DNA of 64,000 nt from assembly GCF_038502225.1 (NCBI RefSeq), contig NC_091298.1, positions 30,562,833 through 30,626,832 of the forward strand, written 5' to 3'. Made by a program: the position numbers and the translations under genes. Below, one piece after another: positions 56,946 through 64,000 of this stretch. Within the stretch, counting starts at the first letter, position 1. The number at the start of each line of letters is the position of its first letter. The notes beneath the pieces are model-generated. The model had not been told where the DNA came from, searched no databases, and was given only the letters and a program-made list of their open reading frames with translations. Source of the stretch: Cherax quadricarinatus. Lineage: Eukaryota; Arthropoda; Malacostraca; Decapoda; Parastacidae.

Positions 56946-57409
56946 GTAGTAGGTTGGTAGACAGCAACCACCCAGGGAGGTACTACCGTCCTGCCAAGTG
57001 AGTGTAAAACGAAAGCCTGTAATTGTTTTACATGATGGTAGGATTGCTGGTGTCTTTTTTCTGTCTCATAAACATGCAAGATTTCAGGTACGTCTTGCTA
57101 CTTCTACTTACACTTAGGTCACACTACACATACATGTACGAGCATATACATACACACCCCTTTGAGTTTTCTTCTATTTTCTTTCTAGTTCTTGTTCTTG
57201 TTTATTTCCTCTTACCTCCATGGGGAAGTGGAACAGAATTCTTCCTCCGTAAGCCATGCGTGTTGTAAGAGGCGACTAAAATGCCGGTAGCAAGGGGCTG
57301 GTAACCCCTTCTCTTGTATATATTACTAAATGTAAAAGGAGAAACTTTCGTTTTTCCTTTTGGGCCACCCCGCCTCGGTGGGATACGGCCGGTATGTTGA
57401 AAGAAAGAA

Positions 57410-57410
<1 letters not shown>
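56943..57410 (+). mobile_element. Non-autonomous RTE derivative, second copy
   Basis: Plus orientation: 5' 'ggtagtaggttggtagacagc', the same internal deletion as 8339-8788, 3' 'ggccaccccgcctcggtggga', then 'gaaagaaagaaaga' tail and (TA)n. Having an identical 5'-region to 3'-end join in both copies argues for one amplified subfamily. Confidence 0.82.

Positions 57411-57484
<74 letters not shown>
57411..57484. repeat. (TA)n microsatellite
   Basis: Between the RTE derivative and TA-MITE copy 5. Confidence 0.96.
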
Positions 57485-57868
57485 GTCGTGCCGAATATGT
57501 AAAACTGGTCAATTAGCAAGAACTCATTTAAAATTAAGTTCTTTCTGAAATTTTCTCTTATACGTTTAAAGATATATTTTTTCATTAATATTAATATAAA
57601 AAAATTTAATTTTGCACTACAAGAACCTTAGAAAACTTACCTAACCTTATTATAACAGGAGCAATTTATTTTAGCCTAACCCAACTAAAATATATTTTAA
57701 ATACGTTTACAATAATTTAGTAATAAACAAACACAATGAAATATATTTTTTTCGTTAGGTTCAGAATGATTTTGGCGAAATTATTGCATACAAAAATTTT
57801 CACTTGTCCTATATGGCAAGATGAGCGTTGCTATTTAAGCCAAGATCGCAAGTTCTGCCCATTCGGCA

Positions 57869-57871
<3 letters not shown>
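57485..57871 (-). mobile_element. TA-MITE copy 5
   Basis: Begins GTCGTGCCGAATA and ends 'cattcggcacga'. Reverse orientation. With 56943-57410 it forms the inverted counterpart of the 7863-8788 composite. Confidence 0.86.

Positions 57872-57952
<81 letters not shown>
57872..57952. repeat. (TA)n microsatellite
   Basis: Right border of TA-MITE copy 5. Confidence 0.97.
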
Positions 57953-57955
<3 letters not shown>

Positions 57956-58189
57956 AAACAACCACTCTACCTACATCTACACCTACCTACATCATTAAAA
58001 GTCAGGTGTTGTTGGGGGAGGGGGGGGGCAGCGAGGTGTAGTTTCGTCCTTATATGCCTTCCTGTTAACGTTTTATTTTTATAGTGCCTTGATAATGTGA
58101 GTAGTCACGAAAGCGCTTGGAATTTCTCTATTCTTTCAGAGTGGTTGTTTTGCATATTTTGAAATCACTTGTTCACTGTGATCTTATTG

Positions 58190-58235
<46 letters not shown>

Positions 58236-58420
58236 TATATGCAGAACAACCACTGTGAAAAAATAGCGAAATTCCAAACCCTTTCGTGACTTCTCACATT
58301 ATCAAGGAACTATAAAAATAACAGGTTAACAGGAAGGCATATAAGGACGAAACTACACCTCGCTGCCCCCCCCCTCCCCCAACAACACATGACTTTTAAT
58401 GATGTAGGTAGGTAGTCAGT
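57953..58420. repeat. Large inverted repeat, about 185-bp arms
   Basis: 57960-58155 and 58241-58415 are inverted copies: 'tcattaaaagtca.gtgttgttggggg' and its complement, G9/C9 runs, 'cacgaaag.g.ttgg'. The spacer holds (TA)n at 58192-58240. Plus 58088-58113 reads CTTGATAA, GTGA...TCAC, GAAAG, a hammerhead-like arrangement, and its inverse is in the second arm. I infer an inverted PLE terminal-repeat pair with no intervening coding. Confidence 0.75.
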
Positions 58421-59021
58421 GATCCGTGAAATACACCTTATATTATACCCAAAAAAGTTGTCTAATGTACCTTAAATTCTTCCCAAATTTTATTTATTAA
58501 AAATGAATCCAATTTATATAAACCAAACGAAATGTTCATATTATTATCAAAACAAATTTTATATACTACTATTATATTCCTGTCGACCATGGACTTGCTT
58601 GATATAACTTTCTCAGCTTTGTAAAATCAATTGGATGATTGAAATAAATCTCTCACATGAATAAACAGAGCATTAGAATCTTGTCCACTTCTAATGCTAT
58701 ATTTATGACGGATGTGTTTAAAAGATTCCTTGTCAAATATGTGATGAAGTTTATTACTTTCAAACTGGTAAAAGTCTTGAACTTAAGTTAAAACATTAAA
58801 GCATTAGAGTTGGACAAGATTCTAATGCTCTGTTTATTCATTCAGCACAGGAGTCACCTGATCTCATCGTCCACCCGTCGTCATCCCAATTCCAATATGT
58901 CATTCTTCAGGTCACCATGCGGGTATTCAAACAGGAGGAGGCTGAAATTAATCCTTTAACATCCACTGCCACAAGTGTCCTCGCAACATGGAACAAGTCT
59001 AGTCCGTTAGGCTCATGCTTT
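58421..59021. repeat. Distal PLE-like repeat and a long hairpin
   Basis: 58560-58720 matches 330-460. 58660-58705 and 58800-58843 are inverted ('aataaacagagcattagaatc' versus complement), forming a potential 40-bp stem. 58844-59021 is unassigned. Confidence 0.65.
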
Positions 59022-59138
59022 TAGGATCGATGGCCTAGTGGATAGGGTGACACGTACGTTGTGTTGTCTCTTGAGGTGGGACAATGTATCGTGGGGTCGA
59101 ATCCTGGCCTGCCGCTCTTTGGTAAGTGATATATAATG

Positions 59139-59139
<1 letters not shown>
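59022..59139 (+). mobile_element. tRNA-like SINE head with A and B boxes
   Basis: A-box-like 'gatggcctagtggatagggtg' at about 59029 and B-box-like 'ggggtcgaatcctggcc' at about 59094, spaced about 60 bp as in tRNA. There is no acceptor-stem pairing, so it is not a tRNA gene. The body is cut off by (TA)n at 59140. Confidence 0.65.

Positions 59140-59216
<77 letters not shown>
59140..59216. repeat. (TA)n microsatellite
   Basis: Pure TA. Confidence 0.97.
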
Positions 59217-59220
<4 letters not shown>

Positions 59221-59850
59221 CACACACACTTGGTCTTTGATATGAAACTGGTAGCTCATGTTAACACTCCAAGACAGGATAATCGTATTCACCCAGGGCG
59301 GCCTCTGCATCATTAGGCGGCTATTCATGACTAGATTTGCAAAATACCACACTCGGCCAGCATGCATGCTGAGGCTGTCACAGTGTCTGTCACCAGAGAT
59401 TTGCGGCCATACTCGCTCCAAGAACCTTACGAGTTTTCGAGTGAGAAAATATGCAGAATAAGATGAAATGTAGCTATCATTTTACTGCAACAATTGTTGA
59501 ATTTGCGACCTAGAAGAGAAATGGTTTTCACGTGAATAGTTTCGTAGTTTTCTCGCTTTTGATACTAGAAAATCAAAATTTTAATGTGACCGTATTTTCT
59601 ATGGGCTAGGCTTGATATTGGTGAAGGTCTCTTGACCCTGGGAAATGCAACGACCTTTACCTACCATAGACTAAATCTTGTTTCTCTTGATGTTATAGGT
59701 GAGTTTAGAGTTTCCTTAACTCTAAACAATACCATAAACCACAGAGAAAAATCAAGAAGTTTTAAATTGGTGGGCCAATAATTGTTTGATTTCAGATTGT
59801 TTGAGGCGAATTAAAAAAAAAGTTTGTTTAACATATAAAATATTCCCTTC
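59217..59850. other. No recognisable feature
   Basis: Unique-looking. The frames at 59258-59461 and 59752-59937 are unsupported; the latter translates the TA-MITE edge. Confidence 0.5.
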
Positions 59851-60188
59851 TTGCCGAGTAGGGCAAGCGAAAATTTGTGTGTGAAATAATTTCGCAAAAA
59901 TCATTCTGAATCCAACGAAAAAAAATATATATTTCATTGTGTATGTTTATTAAATTATTGTAAACTTATATAAAATATATTTAGTTGGATTAGGCTAAAT
60001 TAAATTGCGCTTGTTTTAATAAGGTTAGGTAAATTTCCTAAGATTCTTTTGGTACTAAATTATTAATTTTTATATTAACATGAATGATAAAAAAATATAT
60101 CTTTAAATGTATAAGAGAAACTTTTGGAAAGGACTCAGTTTTAAATGAGTTCGTGATAACTGACTAGTTTTTACGTATTCGGCACGAC
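59851..60188 (+). mobile_element. TA-MITE copy 6, left end missing
   Basis: Starts 'cttgccgagtagggcaagcgaaaat' inside the element and ends TATTCGGCACGAC at (TA)n. Confidence 0.85.
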
Positions 60189-60272
<84 letters not shown>

Positions 60273-60276
60273 GTAT
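60189..60276. repeat. (TA)n microsatellite
   Basis: Pure TA, then 'tttatgtatgtat'. Confidence 0.97.
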
Positions 60277-61100
60277 GTATTTCAGTGCACCAAGCAGAAG
60301 CAAGCGGGTATAGAAAGATAGAAAGAGAAATATCGCAGTCAGCAGGACTCGATACTACTACTGGGGTCGGTCAGAACATACAGGAGGAGATTGAAATAGG
60401 TTGAATCCATGCTTGAGGCTCACTGACGTGCCCGGGCTGGGAAGAAACATGGCTTGTGAACCAGGTTTCTCAGTCTATGTGGCATTTGCGATGGCCGAGT
60501 GGTTAACAGTAGATTTATTCTTGCCTTCCTCTAGGTCGAATAATTTATGAACACAGATTAAGTTGTAATAAACAACTGCCAACGAATAAACAAAAAATTG
60601 ACAATTGTGTATTACAACTTAATCATTGTTCATAGACTATATGGCCTAGCGGGAGGCAAGAATAAATCTACTGTTAAAGCTCCTGGGCTGTATTAATGAG
60701 TTCATTTGGTGCCTCTGACAGAATTTAATACAGAAAGTGCTAGTTCCGACTCCTTCCTCGCAAATGCCACACAAGCTGGGCAACCCGGTTCACTAGCAAT
60801 CTTTCTTTCCCAACCCTGGCACGTTAGTCAGCCTCAAGCATGGATTCAAGGTATTTCAATCTCCTCCTGTAAGTTCTGACCTCACAAGCGATTTTTACAT
60901 CAATGCACCACGCAGAAACAAGCGGGTATATACAGAGAAAGATCACAGTCAGCAGGACTCGATACTGCTACTGGGGACGGTCAAGATTCCTAGGTAGGGC
61001 TCTTAAAGCTTCTGCGCTGTAGGAAGGAGTTCAGTGGGGTTACAGATGGTACCTCGGACGGAATTTATTACAGTAAGCCTTAGTCCCGTCTCTTTCCTCA
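60277..61100. repeat. Palindromic and duplicated mosaic
   Basis: 60383-60500 is inverted at 60755-60880 ('aggaggagattgaaata', 'gaatccatgcttgaggct', 'gtggcatttgcga'). 60506-60580 is inverted at 60600-60680 ('aacagtagatttattcttgcc', 'attaagttgtaat'). 60277-60380 is directly repeated at 60893-60975 ('agcaggactcgatact.ctactgggg.cggtca') and 60672-60770 at 60998-61100. 'gatggccgagtggttaacag' near 60491 resembles a tRNA A box. Confidence 0.75.
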
Positions 61101-61364
61101 TGTAAGCCTGGTGGTGAAGACGGTAGAGCGTCGGACTGTCAGTTTATAGATCGCATTGTATCCTTACCATGAAAAGCATACATCACAGAAGCTGACACAT
61201 CAGAGATCATCAAGCAAAATTTCAACGTATGAACAAAACTGTGACGAGAAGTTTCTTACGTCACATTGTTGCTACCTTATTTTGTTGTAAACCTAGTAAC
61301 AATAATAACAATACTGCTACTACTACTACGAATAATAATTAAAATAATAATAATAATCTTTATT
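61101..61364. other. Unassigned, then (AAT)n near 61300-61358
   Basis: 61104-61150 ('ggtggtgaagacggtagagcgtcggact') resembles a tRNA 5' half, without a matching B box. The AAT/TAC triplets adjoin the 3' end of the following SINE. Confidence 0.5.
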
Positions 61365-61615
61365 TTTACAAATACATGTTACAACTGTATACAGATCATA
61401 GCTGTCATCAGTTACAAAGCCCCGTGTTATGCAGATCATTTCGGGCAAATTAGGTTTTTGTCCCAGGGATGCGACTCACACATCTAGGTACCTGTTAGCT
61501 GCTAGGTGAACAGGGACAGCAGGTGTCTTAACGAAACACGCCCACAGTGTTTCCACCCGTACCGGGGATCGAACCACGGAACTCAGTGTGTGGGCCGAAT
61601 CTGCTAGCAACCGAG
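61365..61615 (-). mobile_element. tRNA-derived SINE copy, minus strand
   Basis: Complement of the 13375/14975 family in full order: 3' end at 61365, 'catttcgggcaaatta', 'tttgtcccagg', 'aggtacctg', 'aacagggacagcaggtg', then B-box complement 'ggggatcgaaccacgg' and the head to about 61615. The 3' tail is (ATT)n-like. Confidence 0.85.
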
Positions 61616-61692
61616 GTATGGTATTTTGATATAAAAATATTTATATAGCATTTTATTGTTTTTATGAAAATATGATTAGAGTTATGGTGACA

Positions 61693-61800
61693 GACTGACA
61701 GAATGAACACAAGTGACTAAGACTGATAGGATGAACACTGGTATCTGAGACTAACAGAATAAACACTAGTGAGTAAGACTGACAGAAGAAATAGTGAATG
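61693..61800. repeat. 28-bp tandem repeat, about 3.5 copies
   Basis: gactgacagaatgaacac plus aagtgactaa, with variants at 61721 and 61749. Confidence 0.85.
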
Positions 61801-61899
61801 AGGAGAGTGTGAGGAAGAGTGAGGGAGAAGACTAAAGGAGATGAACGAGGGAGGAAAGTAAAGAAGTTGTTAGTGAGAAGTGAGGGAGTCCTGCTGCTT

Positions 61900-64000
61900 T
61901 GTGATCTCTGCTGATGCTGTTGCCTCTACCCTCTGATCTCTGCAGCTTCTGCTAGTCTTTGATCCCTTCTGCTGCAACTGTTTTCCTGTCATTCCTACTG
62001 CAGCTACTGCCGTGTAATTCCTCTGCTGCTGTCTTGTGATTCCTGCTGCTGCTGTCCTGTGATTCCTACTGCTGCTGCTGTCCTGTGATACCTACTGCTC
62101 CTGTGATTCCTACTACTGCTGTCCTGTGATTCCTACTGCTGCTACTGTCCTGTGATTCCTGCTGCTGCTGTCCTGTGATTCCTACTGCTGCTGTCCTGTG
62201 ATACCCACTATTGCTGCTGTTGTCCTGTGATTCCTACTGCTGCTGCTGTCCTGTGATTCCTGCTGCTGCTGTCCTGTGATTCCTACTGCTGCTGTCCTGT
62301 GATTCCCACTATTGCTGCTGCTGTCCTGTGATTCCTACTGCTGCTGCTGTCCTGTGATTCCTACTGCTACTGCTGTCCTGTGATTCCTGCTGCTGCTGTC
62401 CTGTGATTCCTACTGCTGCTGTCCTGTGATTCCCATTATTGCTGCTGCTGTCCTGTGATTCCTACTGCTGCTGCTGTCCTGTGATTCCTGCTGTTGCTGT
62501 TGTCCTGTGATTTCTGCTGTCGCTGCTGTCCTGTGATTCCAGCTGTTGCTGCTGTCCTATGATTCCTACTGTTGCTGCTGACCTGTGATCCCCACTGTTG
62601 CTGCTAGCCTATGATCCCTACTGTTGCTGCTGACCTGTGATCCCTATTGTTGCTGCTGACCTGTGATCCCTACTGTTGTTACTGCTGCTGCTGGCCTGTG
62701 ATCCCACTGTTGTTGTTGCTGCTGCTGGCCTGTAATCCCTGCTGTTGCTGCTGGCCTGTGATCCCACTGTTTCTGCTAGCCTATGATCCCTACTGTTGCT
62801 GCTGGCCTGTGATCCCTACTGTTGCTGCTGGCCTGTGATCCCTACTGTTGATGCTGGCCTGTGATCCCACTGTTGCTGTTGATCTGTGATCCCACTGTTG
62901 TTGTTGTTGCTGCTGCTGGCCTGTGATCCCCACTGTTGCTGCTAGCCTATGATCCCTACTGTTGCTGCTGACCTGTGATCCCTACTGTTGCTGCTGGCCT
63001 GTGATCCTGCTGTTGCTGCTGGTCTGTGATCCCTACTGTTGTTGTTGTTGCTGCTGCTGGTCTGTGATACCTACTGTTGTTGTTGCTACTGCTGCTGGTC
63101 TGTGATCCCTACTGTTGTTATTGCTGCTGCTGGCCTGTGATCCCTACTGTTGCTGCTAGCCTATGACCCCTACTGTTGCTGCTAGCCTATGACCCCTACT
63201 GTTGCTTCTGGCCACTGATCCCTACTGTTGCTGCTGCCCTGTGATCCCTACTGTTGCTGCTGCCCTGTAATCCATACTGTTGCTGCTGGCCTGTGATCCC
63301 TACTGTTGTTGTTGCTATTCTAGCTTGCAATCCTTACTGTTGCTGTTGCTGCTGCTGGCCTGTGATCCATAATGTTGCTGGTAGCCTGTGATCCCTACTG
63401 TTCCTGCTGGCCTGTGGTCCCTACTGTTGTTGTTACTGCTGCTGGTCTGTGATTCCTACTGTTGTTGCTGCTGCTGGCCTGTGATCCCTGTTGTTGCTGC
63501 TGTTGGCTGGTGATCCCTACTGCTGCTGCTGGCCCGTGATCCTTACTGATGCTGCTGGCCTGTGATCCCCACTGTTGCTGTTGTTGCTGCTAGCCTGCTA
63601 TCCTTACTGTTGCTGTTGTTGCTTGCCTGTGATCCACACTGTTGTTGCTGCTGCTGCTGGCGTGTGATCCTTACTGTTGTTGCTGCCGCTGCTGCTGCTG
63701 ACCTGTCATCCCTACTGTTGCTGTTGGTCTGTGATCCCTACTGTTGCTGCTGGCCTTTGATTCCTGCTGTTGTTGTTGCTGCTGCTGGCCTGTGATCCCT
63801 ACTGTTGTTGGTGCTGCTGGCCTGTGATCCCTACTGTTGTTGGTGCTGCTGGCCTGTAATACCCACTGCTGTTACTGCCGCTGTTGTTGTTGTTGCTCCT
63901 GCTGCTGGTGGTGGCCTGTGATTCCTACTGTTGTTGGTGCTGGCCTGTGATCCCTACTGTTGCTGCTGCTGGCCTGTCATCCCTACTGTTGCTGCTGCTG
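61900..64000. repeat. CTG-rich minisatellite, runs off the window
   Basis: Two related blocks: 62030-62520 with units 'tcctgtgattcctactgctgctg', and about 62580-64000 with units 'ggcctgtgatccctactgttgctgct', with variable numbers of CTG/TTG triplets in each unit. Unit length varies by triplets (about 21-39 bp). Short frames within it (62647-62838, 63562-63795) translate the array and are rejected. Confidence 0.93.

Noticed and set aside
59022..59139. Possible tRNA gene
   Set aside because: A and B boxes are present, but no acceptor-stem pairing and no anticodon arm could be made out; better read as a SINE head.

Overview
This is eukaryotic, repeat-dominated DNA. I find no credible host protein-coding gene, no rRNA gene and no intact tRNA gene. 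Long (TA)n, (CA)n and (CT)n tracts, many minisatellites, nested non-LTR retrotransposons, Penelope-like elements (PLEs), tRNA-derived SINEs and Tc1-type remnants point to an arthropod. The particular repeat mixture resembles decapod crustaceans, probably a crayfish-like genome. That assignment rests on general recognition and is not proven by any host gene.

Local family labels used below. LINE-A: CR1/L2-like line whose 3' coding end gives a 'GLIDQA..W..GPGRR'-type tail. LINE-B: CR1-like line ending in TTCTTATG repeats. LINE-C: CR1-like line ending in GGTGAGTACACACAC and a (CA)n tract. RTE: APE-endonuclease plus RT line with the only long open frame in the window (17281-20187, minus). TA-MITE: a 388-bp inverted-repeat element with GTCGTGCCGAATA ends lying in (TA)n arrays.

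Layout. 1-3425: PLE-like terminal repeat, LINE-A scrap, a 1.33-kb 20-bp minisatellite and pyrimidine-rich DNA. 3428-7050: one minus-strand LINE-A interrupted by two nested elements. 7785-8936: TA-MITE plus non-autonomous RTE derivative between (TA)n arrays. 9.4-15.3 kb: SINEs, RTE pieces, small tandem repeats. 16.1-20.7 kb: TA-MITE plus full-length RTE. 21.4-24.3 kb: decayed retrotransposon with a C2H2 finger at one end and an R2-like Cys/His plus nuclease-like region at the other. 24.6-25.2 kb: Tc1 remnant. 26.5-27.3 kb: two minisatellites. 28.3-30.0 kb: LINE-B nested in LINE-B. 30.6-33.1 kb: PLE with 342-bp inverted terminal arms and a 16-bp target duplication, inserted into LINE-A. 33.5-37.2 kb: compound microsatellite and a 34-bp minisatellite. 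37.5-54.6 kb: a LINE-C cluster whose copies repeatedly start and end in (CA)n, plus a relic of a multicopy Cys-rich arthropod protein family at 51.4-52.3 kb. 55-61 kb: second PLE, inverted composite of RTE derivative plus TA-MITE, palindromes. 61.9 kb to the end: CTG-rich array running off the window.

Two themes tie the window together. First, two LINE families appear to occupy different dinucleotide niches: RTE in (TA)n and LINE-C in (CA)n. Second, several dispersed repeats and the PLE terminal arms share a hammerhead-ribozyme-like core (CTGANGA, short stem, GAAAC), consistent with PLE terminal repeats. These are sequence-based inferences that need structure searches and long-read checks.
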